From positions 1-5,638 of the forward strand of contig CAILDT010000382.1 of the NCBI GenBank assembly GCA_903833025.1: DNA of 5,638 nt, given 5' to 3'. This DNA is from an uncultured Bacteroidota bacterium. Its GTDB lineage: Bacteria; Bacteroidota; Bacteroidia; 2-12-FULL-35-15. A model generated the notes under the pieces. That model was not told the DNA's origin. It did no database searches and was given only the letters and a program-made list of their open reading frames with translations. The position numbers and the translations under genes were made by a program. Positions 1 to 4,439 of this stretch are shown one piece after another (position 1 is the stretch's first letter; every line of letters starts with the position of its first letter).

Positions 1-171
1 AATGCGTTAGCCTTGACAAAGTTAGATGGCACAGCAAAAGGCGGTGTAGCAATAGGTATTTCCGATTCGTTTAAAATTCCAGTGAAATATATTGGTGTGG
101 GAGAAAAGATGGAAGATTTACAAGTGTTCAATAAAACTGAATTTGTAGACAGCTTATTCAGGCAACACTAA
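1..171 (+). CDS. ftsY: Signal recognition particle receptor FtsY, C-terminal end (partial)
   Basis: This is the last 56 codons of an SRP-family GTPase; the start lies left of the window. FtsY is the membrane-associated receptor that takes ribosome-SRP complexes to the Sec translocon, using paired GTP hydrolysis with Ffh. The visible part opens with the guanine-specificity motif TKLDGTAKGG (codons 6-15), followed by the closing-loop signature IGVGEKMEDLQVF and a short tail ending in FRQH. Ffh also has a TKxDGxAKGG motif, but it would continue into a methionine-rich M domain. The stop soon after the GVGE...DL.VF segment therefore identifies FtsY. The stop codon is 3 nt from the stop of the converging minus-strand operon, and no hairpin terminator is visible between them. 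Confidence 0.95.
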   Translation, partial: NALALTKLDGTAKGGVAIGISDSFKIPVKYIGVGEKMEDLQVFNKTEFVDSLFRQH

Positions 172-174
172 TTT

Positions 175-507
175 TTATTTCTTCTTGAAATTATTGAATA
201 AACGAACAATCATTACTTCCGAAAGTTTTATCAACAATCCCGAAAGTTTATTTTTACCACTCAAATCAAGACCTAAAAACTTTTCGAATATATATTCATT
301 TGCGGTATCCATTATATTGTTTATTTTTTTATTCTTATCCGATTCGTAAGGTAAAAGTTGTTCGGCAATTAACTGACTTGTGTTTTGTTTTATGTACGTT
401 ATTTTATTTTTAAGCAATTCCTCTTGGTAAGACGAATACATTTTCAAACGTTGTTTTTCGCGTTGAAGAGAATCTAAATTAGTTATTTTTATTGGCTCGT
501 TAATCAT
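175..507 (-). CDS. Small basic hypothetical protein, third gene of the envelope-stress-like operon
   Basis: I do not recognise a family. I place the start at the ATG at 507 (MINEPIKI, 110 aa) rather than the upstream ATG at 534. The 507 start overlaps the end of the preceding gene by only 8 nt (ATGATTAA), typical of translational coupling, whereas 534 would overlap by 35 nt. The protein has no signal peptide or membrane segment and is lysine-rich. Residues about 10-45 are predicted helical with heptad-like hydrophobics (LDSLQREKQRLKMYSSY). A second helical part, about 64-110, ends in the basic tail FNNFKKK. It follows a YtxH-like gene and a holin-X-like gene, and its place matches that of yqjK in the E. 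coli yqjCDEK cluster, though I see no direct sequence resemblance to YqjK. A soluble or peripheral partner of the two membrane proteins is an inference. Confidence 0.75.
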   Translation of the reverse strand: MINEPIKITNLDSLQREKQRLKMYSSYQEELLKNKITYIKQNTSQLIAEQLLPYESDKNKKINNIMDTANEYIFEKFLGLDLSGKNKLSGLLIKLSEVMIVRLFNNFKKK

Positions 508-856
508 TTTCTTCTTTCTTAAATAATTCTTCAATCACCTTATCGGTAATATATTTCTCCAATAATTTTTTTCTATTAACAATAACGATGATAAATAAAA
601 TAAGATATATACCAAAAACAATAAGGAACCCTAACGTATTACTATTTAATAATTGTCCGAAGAAAAAACCACCACTGATACTTAAAAAGAAAAGCAGAAA
701 AAAACCAAGCATTGCAATTACAATTGAAGAAAATAAAACTGCAGTAACTTTTGCTACTTTTTCGTAGGCACCAATTCTATACAACTGAATTTTAGCTTCA
801 AAATAAGCAATTACAATTTGCTTTAATTCTTCAAAAAAGGATGGTTGTTCGCTCAT
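500..856 (-). CDS. Phage_holin_3_6 / holin-X superfamily two-helix membrane protein (YqjE-like)
   Basis: This 118-aa protein has the layout of the putative holin-X family (PF07332, which includes E. coli YqjE). An amphipathic N-terminal helix (residues about 5-34, SFFEELKQIVIAYFEAKIQL) is followed by a hydrophobic segment at about 37-60, a glycine/phenylalanine turn (SGGFFFG), a second membrane segment at about 75-94, and a charged cytoplasmic tail (NRKKLLEKY... to KKEEND). Despite the family name, chromosomal members are not thought to be lysis proteins; they occur in stress-linked envelope operons. The ATG at 856 directly abuts the TAA of the upstream YtxH-like gene (TAAATG), and the 3' end overlaps the next gene by 8 nt. 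Both junctions indicate one coupled transcript. Family assignment rests on topology, length and neighbours, without an alignment. Confidence 0.85.
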   Translation of the reverse strand: MSEQPSFFEELKQIVIAYFEAKIQLYRIGAYEKVAKVTAVLFSSIVIAMLGFFLLFFLSISGGFFFGQLLNSNTLGFLIVFGIYLILFIIVIVNRKKLLEKYITDKVIEELFKKEEND

Positions 857-1069
857 TTAGGTGGTTGGGTTTTTAAAATGTTCTTCCGCCGAATTTTTTA
901 AATCATCAAATTTATCCGCCAAATTATCTTTCAGTTTGGATGCCCCATCTTTTATGTCATTCAGTATTTCATCCTTTTTATCTGAATTCAAAAAATAGCC
1001 AATTGCAACTCCTATTGCCGCTCCAGCAAGTGCTGCCAATAAAATTTTAGAATTATTATTATTTTTCAT
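857..1069 (-). CDS. YtxH-domain glycine-zipper membrane protein
   Basis: This is a 70-aa single-pass protein. A short polar N-terminus (MKNNNNSK) leads into a membrane helix at residues about 8-27 containing a glycine zipper (G16, G20, G24 in LAGAAIGVAIGYFLN). A charged amphipathic helix follows at about 31-66 (KKDEILNDIKDGASKLKDNL and onward). This is the layout of YtxH-domain proteins (PF12732), small stress-associated membrane proteins; E. coli YqjD/ElaB have a similar domain logic with the order reversed. I chose the ATG at 1069. An in-frame TTG three codons upstream (1076-1078) is unlikely, because the ATG is a better codon and lies about 19 nt downstream of the predicted transcription start. 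It is the first gene of the three-gene minus-strand operon, and its stop directly abuts the next start. Confidence 0.88.
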   Translation of the reverse strand: MKNNNNSKILLAALAGAAIGVAIGYFLNSDKKDEILNDIKDGASKLKDNLADKFDDLKNSAEEHFKNPTT

Positions 1070-1091
1070 TCGTTTCAAATTTATTTCAACA

Positions 1092-1125
1092 CAAAATTAC
1101 TATTAATTATCATAGATATTCTAAA
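1092..1125 (-). promoter_or_regulatory. Promoter of the YtxH/holin-X operon
   Basis: Read on the minus strand, TAATTTTG (1092-1099) matches the Bacteroidota -7 element TAnnTTTG exactly. A weaker -33 match, TTTA (1122-1125, consensus TTTG), lies 22 nt upstream. The predicted transcription start near 1088 gives a leader of about 19 nt before the ATG at 1069. The -7 box is convincing; the -33 box is not. Confidence 0.55.
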
Positions 1126-1169
1126 TAAAAAAATTTGCTAATATGACTAATCTCATCTTGTTCCATTAA

Positions 1170-1201
1170 AATGAATCGCCCAAGAATAAAAAAGATTCAT
1201 T
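1170..1201. repeat. 8-bp perfect inverted repeat in the divergent intergenic region
   Basis: AATGAATC (1170-1177) is repeated in inverted orientation as GATTCATT (1194-1201) around a 16-nt A-rich centre. The right arm touches the putative -7 box of the peptidase gene, so the pair spans where its -33 region should be. It could be an operator for a dimeric regulator, or chance in AT-rich DNA. Confidence 0.45.
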
Positions 1202-1208
1202 AGTTTTA
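1201..1208 (+). promoter_or_regulatory. Possible -7 promoter box of the peptidase gene
   Basis: TAGTTTTA matches TAnnTTTG at all but the last base and would start transcription near 1212, leaving a leader of about 17 nt before the ATG at 1229. No TTG/TTTG is seen at the expected -33 position. The gene may therefore be weakly expressed or need an activator. Confidence 0.35.
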
Positions 1209-1228
1209 CGCCCGCAACAAATATTTGA

Positions 1229-2110
1229 ATGAAAACAAAAAAAATAGTTTTTTTACTTTTAATACTTCTATCAACATCCCCAAAAATTTTTTCCATAAAA
1301 AAAGATTCTTTATTATTTATTCAAGAAGTTAAAAATTTTTCTTTCAAAGAAATTGGTGTTGAACTGAAAGGAGATTTTTTTACCAAAATAAAGGAAACCG
1401 AAAAACCATATATTTACGTTTACACATCATTACCTTATGCAATAGAAAATCCGATTGGTTACGAATCGTTTTTTTTCTGCGATACAAATACTGCTCTTGC
1501 AAACAAAAAAATAGCTGAATATAAAGCACAAGGGTATCACACTTTTTTGTACAAAACATTTGCAAACTCGGAAGCAATGCTCAACAAAAGATTTTTTATG
1601 TACCCAAAAGAAGCAGAAGTATTTATTATTTTTCACGAACTGACCCATAATTATATCGCGCAGCAAAATTTAAAAGTGCCTTACGATTACAATGAGGCAT
1701 TGTCCGATTTAATTGGTAATTACGGAACGCTCAATTTTTATAAAGCCAATAATAGTAAAGAATTTAACATCGCTCAAACGCAGATGTATAATAACGAACG
1801 AATTTATTTTTGTATGAACTCCTACATTGCAGGCATAAACAGGAAGCCTCGCAAAGCCGATTTGCTGGATACAAAATGCGATAACGAAATAAAAATAATT
1901 TTGAAAGAGTGTAATTTATTTCAAAACGACAGGTTTAATTTTACCGTAAATAATGCTTATTTATTAAAGAATCAATTTTACAGTAAAAACTATTTCCTGC
2001 TAAAAAAAGTTTTGCAAAAACAAAAAACAATTAAAGCATTACTCGACGTAATGAAATCATTACCCGAAAACTCCGAAGAATGCGAAAAATATCTGCTTAG
2101 ATTTACCTAA
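1229..2110 (+). CDS. Exported HExxH zinc metallopeptidase, divergent COG4324-like predicted aminopeptidase
   Basis: This is a 293-aa protein with a hydrophobic N-terminal export signal (residues 1-22, KKIVFLLLILLSTSPKIFS). It has no lipobox Cys, so it is probably periplasmic. The catalytic core is HELTH at 136-140 (zinc ligands H136 and H140, general base E137), with NEALSD at 155-160 supplying the likely third ligand E156, a gluzincin arrangement. The stretch before the active site, a GYESFF segment at about 77-82, an Ala-rich helix, AQGYHTFLYKTFA at 100-112 and MYPKEAEVFIIF at 124-135, resembles the layout I recall for PF10023/COG4324 (GYFxxxxA..., GYDVY..., HELAHQ..., FNExFA). The resemblance is remote. 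Past residue 170 nothing is recognised; Cys195, 217, 228 and 284 are scattered there. It is a single gene with its own short upstream region, and its substrate is unknown. Another gluzincin-type family is possible. Confidence 0.75.
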   Translation: MKTKKIVFLLLILLSTSPKIFSIKKDSLLFIQEVKNFSFKEIGVELKGDFFTKIKETEKPYIYVYTSLPYAIENPIGYESFFFCDTNTALANKKIAEYKAQGYHTFLYKTFANSEAMLNKRFFMYPKEAEVFIIFHELTHNYIAQQNLKVPYDYNEALSDLIGNYGTLNFYKANNSKEFNIAQTQMYNNERIYFCMNSYIAGINRKPRKADLLDTKCDNEIKIILKECNLFQNDRFNFTVNNAYLLKNQFYSKNYFLLKKVLQKQKTIKALLDVMKSLPENSEECEKYLLRFT

Positions 2111-2125
2111 TAAGGTAGCCCTTTT
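2104..2125 (+). terminator. Weak possible intrinsic terminator after the peptidase gene
   Basis: TACCT (2104-2108), loop AATA, and AGGTA (2113-2117) form a 5-bp hairpin overlapping the stop codon, followed after GCCC by TTTT (2122-2125). The stem is short and the U-run is separated from it, so this is only a candidate. Confidence 0.3.
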
Positions 2126-2157
2126 ATGAATTGGTATTAAAAAATATTCTACTTTTA
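2123..2157 (+). promoter_or_regulatory. Promoter of the beta-barrel gene
   Basis: TACTTTTA (2150-2157) matches TAnnTTTG at 7 of 8 positions. Candidate -33 boxes are TTTA (2123-2126, 23-nt spacer) or TTG (2131-2133, 16-nt spacer). The start near 2161 would give an A-rich leader of about 48 nt before the ATG at 2209, with no Shine-Dalgarno sequence, as is usual in this phylum. Confidence 0.45.
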
Positions 2158-2208
2158 TACCTCAATAATTACAAATCAAAATTAATCTTTAACCAATAAA
2201 AAATAATT

Positions 2209-2880
2209 ATGAAAAAAATTAACCTATTATTAATCGCCATTAGCATCATTTCACTCACTACTTTTGCACAAGAGAAAGCATTTCAAAAAGGAAAAATCAC
2301 CATCAGTGTCGGTGCCGGCTTCGGCGTTTACGGCACAAAATCATATACCCAATGGGATTCCGTTTATGGCGGCTCCTCATACAAAGCCACCCGAACAAAA
2401 AACGATGGCGCAGCTTCCGGCATCTACCCCATAAATTTGGAATACGGCATAACAAACTGGCTCGGAATAGGCGCCCGCTTTGGCTTTTCGAAATACGCAG
2501 TGTCCGACACCGTAAAACTTAAAACCACCGTAACCGGCTGGGATGGCGATTTAAACCTATTTTTACACTTCGTTAAAACAAAACGCTTCGATATGCCCGT
2601 TCAACTTACCGCCGGATATTCCAGCTTCAAATATCTTTCGAACGACCTAAATGGCTCAATGGCTAAAGGAGGAGGAATAAATTACGCCATTTCATTGGTC
2701 CCTCGCATTTATTTTGGCAACCACATCGGTATGTATTTCAACCTCGGTTACGCAGGTTATAACTACCCAAATTTAATTTTGTCCGACAATAAAAACACCC
2801 TAAATAACCTCAATTACACCTTCAAACTAAAAGCAAACGGCGTAAACCTCGGTTTAGGATTAATAGTAAAACTACATTAA
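2209..2880 (+). CDS. Outer-membrane beta-barrel family protein
   Basis: This 223-aa exported protein has a clean type I signal peptide (MKKINLLLIAISIISLTTFA, predicted cut before Gln21). The mature part is built of alternating hydrophobic/polar strands rich in Gly, Tyr and Phe, such as ITISVGAGFGVYG (about 30-42), GIGARFGFSKYAV, MPVQLTAGYSSFKYL, MGMYFNLGYAGYNY-like segments, and the closing strand ANGVNLGLGLIVKLH. About eight strands can be counted, the size of a small OmpA/OmpW-like barrel. The last strand ends in a hydrophobic-x-hydrophobic pattern but finishes with His rather than the common terminal aromatic. No ligand or enzyme motif is visible, so the role (porin-like, adhesion or structural) is unknown. 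Codons ending in C are far more common here than in the flanking genes, which could mean high expression or a different origin. Confidence 0.85.
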   Translation: MKKINLLLIAISIISLTTFAQEKAFQKGKITISVGAGFGVYGTKSYTQWDSVYGGSSYKATRTKNDGAASGIYPINLEYGITNWLGIGARFGFSKYAVSDTVKLKTTVTGWDGDLNLFLHFVKTKRFDMPVQLTAGYSSFKYLSNDLNGSMAKGGGINYAISLVPRIYFGNHIGMYFNLGYAGYNYPNLILSDNKNTLNNLNYTFKLKANGVNLGLGLIVKLH

Positions 2881-2890
2881 AACAGTTAAA

Positions 2891-2929
2891 CAAAAATAAC
2901 CCATAATTCATAACTCATAATTATTTTTG
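2891..2929. terminator. AT-rich hairpin downstream of the beta-barrel gene
   Basis: CAAAAATAA (2891-2899) and TTATTTTTG (2921-2929) are perfect 9-bp inverted arms around a 21-nt loop made mostly of the heptamer repeat. It starts 11 nt after the stop codon. The right arm gives a T-run on the plus strand and the left arm one on the minus strand, so it could act as a bidirectional terminator. The stem is AT-rich and the loop long, so it is not a textbook case. Confidence 0.4.
2902..2922. repeat. Three tandem 7-bp repeats CATAAyT
   Basis: CATAATT, CATAACT and CATAATT follow each other without gaps at 2902-2908, 2909-2915 and 2916-2922. Short heptamer runs of this type change length easily by slippage. 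Here they form the loop of the hairpin at 2891-2929. Confidence 0.85.
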
Positions 2930-3048
2930 GGCGGCACCATCCCATTTCATTCCAACATTGTTCCCCGCCCACACGCGGTATCTTTTTTTCTTTAATAAAT
3001 TGCCTACAGCGTAAAGGCAAAAAAAGGATACTTCGCGCGGGTCGGGCG
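2929..3048. repeat. GC-rich structured intergenic element with a long imperfect inverted repeat
   Basis: This block is clearly GC-richer than its surroundings and has layered complementarity. Pairs from outside in are CGCCC (2966-2970) with GGGCG (3044-3048), CGCG (2974-2977) with CGCG (3034-3037), GTATC (2978-2982) with GATAC (3027-3031), TTTTT with AAAAA (3021-3025), and an inner hairpin TTGCCT (3000-3005) with AGGCAA (3015-3020) closing a 9-nt loop. In addition GGGCGG (2929-2934) can pair with CCGCCC (2965-2970). It resembles the dispersed GC-rich inverted repeats I recall from Bacteroidota intergenic regions (a GGGCG...GTATCTTTTTT...AAAAGGAT pattern), but I cannot confirm copy number here. 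It could be a repeat with REP/MITE-like behaviour, a non-coding RNA or a terminator. No protein-coding signal is convincing. Confidence 0.65.
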
Positions 3049-3143
3049 CAAATAGCAAGTTCATCGCCATTCCCAACATTCAAAATTGTACAACCAAACC
3101 CAAGAAGTCCCCAAAAACACACACCAACACCAACCTACCACGT
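3049..3143. other. G-poor, A/C-rich tract with no gene
   Basis: Between the inverted repeat and the 21-bp repeats the plus strand is almost free of G, with runs such as ACACACACCAACACCAACC at about 3117-3135. The first 11 bases (CAAATAGCAAG, 3049-3059) are an exact copy of the junction of the downstream 21-bp repeats. I see no gene, promoter or RNA motif here. Confidence 0.6.
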
Positions 3144-3219
3144 AACAAGAGCATATTTCCAAAAAGCAAGCAGCTATTTTCAAATAGCAAGGGCTTATTT
3201 CCAAATAGCAAGAGCATAA
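3144..3219. repeat. 21-bp tandem repeat, three full units plus a partial one
   Basis: Units at 3144-3164, 3165-3185 and 3186-3206 follow the pattern AGCAAGnGCnTATTTyCAAAt. A fourth begins at 3207 and fades after about 13 bases (AGCAAGAGCATAA). Units differ by a few substitutions and no indels. Read on the minus strand the period is 7 codons (LLFGNKP, LLFENSC, LLFGNML), but that frame has no ATG start and sits in a non-coding region, so I treat this as a DNA repeat. Confidence 0.85.
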
Positions 3220-3224
3220 AGGCA

Positions 3225-3276
3225 CTTTTAAGACCCCAAAAAAATGTTGCGTCTTTACAGCTTTTAAACCCCAAAA
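3225..3276. repeat. Near-identical 16/17-bp direct repeat with inverted ends
   Basis: CTTTTAAGACCCCAAAA (3225-3241) recurs as CTTTTAAACCCCAAAA (3261-3276), differing by one missing base, with starts 36 bp apart. The same block is also flanked by inverted CACTTTT (3223-3229) and AAAAGTG (3273-3279). It lies just upstream of the rhomboid promoter and could be a regulatory site or another dispersed repeat. Confidence 0.7.
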
Positions 3277-3292
3277 GTGAATTTTAACCCGT

Positions 3293-3326
3293 TTTGTAAA
3301 TATCTAACATCAAATATCTACTTTTG
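3293..3326 (+). promoter_or_regulatory. Strong Bacteroidota-type promoter of the rhomboid-pdxH operon
   Basis: A perfect TTTG -33 box (3293-3296) and a perfect TAnnTTTG -7 box (TACTTTTG, 3319-3326) are separated by 22 nt. By the usual distance the transcript should start near 3330, only about 2 nt before the ATG at 3332, giving a leaderless or almost leaderless mRNA. Confidence 0.8.
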
Positions 3327-3331
3327 CAACT

Positions 3332-3958
3332 ATGATTACATACATAATAATTATCATCACCGTTTTTGTTTCCATCACCTCAATGGAAAATCAAACACTC
3401 AAAAACAAATTAATGTTTAACGCCTATATGATTTCGAAACGAAAAGAATGGTGGCGTTTTTTTTCCAACGGCTTAATTCACGCCGATTGGATGCACCTAA
3501 TTTTTAATATGTACGCACTCTATATTTTTGGTACTGGTGTCGGTGTCGAATCCATTTATAAAGATGAAAACGTATATGGCGAAAAAGGAACACTATTTTT
3601 TATCTTGCTTTATGTTGGTGGCTTAGTAATGTCGTCATTATACTCTTACGAAAAAAACAAAAACAACATTTATTATAATTCACTCGGCGCATCAGGTGCT
3701 GTTTCGGCGGTTATATTTGCATTTATAATTTTAAATCCAACAGCCCGAATGGGATTAATGTTTATCCCAATCCGTTTACCAGCATACATTTTTGGATTAA
3801 TAATGCTTGGCTTCGAACATTATTTAAGCAAACGAGGAAACACAGGCATCGCTCACGACGCCCATTTTTGGGGAGCTGTGTACGGCGCACTACTCACCAT
3901 AATTTTAAAACCAGAATTATTTACCAATTTTATAAATCAAATAAAAGGAGGACAATAA
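3332..3958 (+). CDS. Rhomboid family intramembrane serine protease
   Basis: This 208-aa polytopic inner-membrane protease cuts other membrane proteins within or near their transmembrane segments. All active-site landmarks are present. The EWWRFFSNGLIHADWMHLIFN segment (39-59, given in parts: WWRFF, H50, H55, N59) holds the His and Asn that shape the oxyanion hole. GASG at 119-122 carries nucleophile S121, and AHFWGAVYG at 177-185 carries catalytic H178 with the G-xxx-G helix packing motif. The N-terminus (MITYIIIIITVFVSI) is itself the first membrane helix, which supports this ATG, since a later start would remove it. There is no extra cytosolic or zinc-finger domain, so it is a minimal six-helix type. 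Its substrate is unknown. It is the first gene of a four-gene operon and ends 1 nt before the phosphatase start. Confidence 0.95.
   Translation: MITYIIIIITVFVSITSMENQTLKNKLMFNAYMISKRKEWWRFFSNGLIHADWMHLIFNMYALYIFGTGVGVESIYKDENVYGEKGTLFFILLYVGGLVMSSLYSYEKNKNNIYYNSLGASGAVSAVIFAFIILNPTARMGLMFIPIRLPAYIFGLIMLGFEHYLSKRGNTGIAHDAHFWGAVYGALLTIILKPELFTNFINQIKGGQ
3946..3951 (+). promoter_or_regulatory. Strong Shine-Dalgarno sequence for the phosphatase gene
   Basis: AGGAGG sits 8 nt before the ATG at 3960, inside the last codons of the rhomboid gene (Lys-Gly-Gly-Gln). A full Shine-Dalgarno core is rare in Bacteroidota. It may be functional or just the result of coding Gly-Gly. Confidence 0.5.
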
Positions 3959-3959
3959 A

Positions 3960-4439
3960 ATGAACAAAGCAATATTTTTAGATAGAGACGGAGTAATAAA
4001 TGTAGAAAGAGGATACACCCACAAGTTAGCAGATTTTGTAATTCTCCCCGATTTAATGCAGGTTTTGCAAGAGTTTATAAAAAGAGGATATTTACTCATC
4101 GTAATTTCCAATCAAAGCGGAATAGCGAAACAACTATATTTACAAACCGAAACAGAAGCACTCCACAATTATTTAATATCAGAATTAAATAAAAACAACA
4201 TCACCCTTTCCGAAATATATTATTGCACCCACCATCCCGATGTAAGCAACTGCATTTGCCGAAAACCAAATTCACTGTTTGTAGAAAAAGCAATAGCCCG
4301 TTTTAATATCGATGCCTCAAAATCCTATTTTATAGGAGATAAAGAGCGCGACACACAGGCAGGAGAGCGAGTTGGAGTAAAAGGTATTTTGATAGAAGCA
4401 AATTCATCATTAAAAAACATATTGAATCAAATACAATAA
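3960..4439 (+). CDS. HAD-IIIA family phosphatase, GmhB / HisB N-terminal type
   Basis: This 159-aa cytosolic HAD phosphatase is of the D-glycero-D-manno-heptose 1,7-bisphosphate 7-phosphatase / histidinol-phosphatase group. Motif I is FLDRDGVIN (nucleophile D8, acid/base D10), motif II VISNQSGIA (S50, N51, Q52), motif III the CRKP Lys (K102), and motif IV IGDKERDTQAG (D127, D131). The structural zinc site C89-x-H91...C98-x-C100 (CTHHPDVSNCICRKP) is present with a very short loop. That partly explains why the protein is smaller than E. coli GmhB (about 190 aa). GmhB makes heptose for LPS or other surface sugars, but no other heptose gene is visible here, so the substrate is unproven. It starts 1 nt after the rhomboid stop and its own stop abuts the next start. 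Confidence 0.88.
   Translation: MNKAIFLDRDGVINVERGYTHKLADFVILPDLMQVLQEFIKRGYLLIVISNQSGIAKQLYLQTETEALHNYLISELNKNNITLSEIYYCTHHPDVSNCICRKPNSLFVEKAIARFNIDASKSYFIGDKERDTQAGERVGVKGILIEANSSLKNILNQIQ

Noticed and set aside
508..534. Upstream ATG at 534 as start of the small hypothetical gene
   Set aside because: It would overlap the preceding gene by 35 nt and add only a Lys-rich stretch (MKNYLRKKK); the ATG at 507 gives a coupled 8-nt overlap.
500..856. Holin-like gene as part of a phage lysis cassette
   Set aside because: No endolysin or phage gene is nearby; the YtxH partner and operon layout fit the chromosomal holin-X group.
1070..1078. TTG at 1076-1078 as start of the YtxH-like gene
   Set aside because: An ATG three codons downstream fits better, and TTG starts are uncommon.
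1380..1666. Two overlapping minus-strand frames inside the peptidase gene
   Set aside because: They are shadows of a well-supported plus-strand gene with signal peptide and zinc motif; their products are Cys/Phe-rich and unstructured.
2886..3122. Minus-strand open frame over the GC-rich element
   Set aside because: It starts with GTG, runs across the inverted repeat and G-poor tract, and its product shows no domain or plausible composition.
3144..3219. 21-bp repeats as a CRISPR array
   Set aside because: The units are contiguous with no spacers, are too short and degenerate, and no cas genes are nearby.
3080..3283. Minus-strand reading frame with 7-residue repeats across the 21-bp repeats
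   Set aside because: It has no ATG (only TTG starts), no promoter or credible leader, and a low-complexity product explained by the DNA repeat.
3917..4111. Minus-strand frame across the rhomboid/phosphatase junction
   Set aside because: It is opposite two genes with clear catalytic motifs and has no features of its own.
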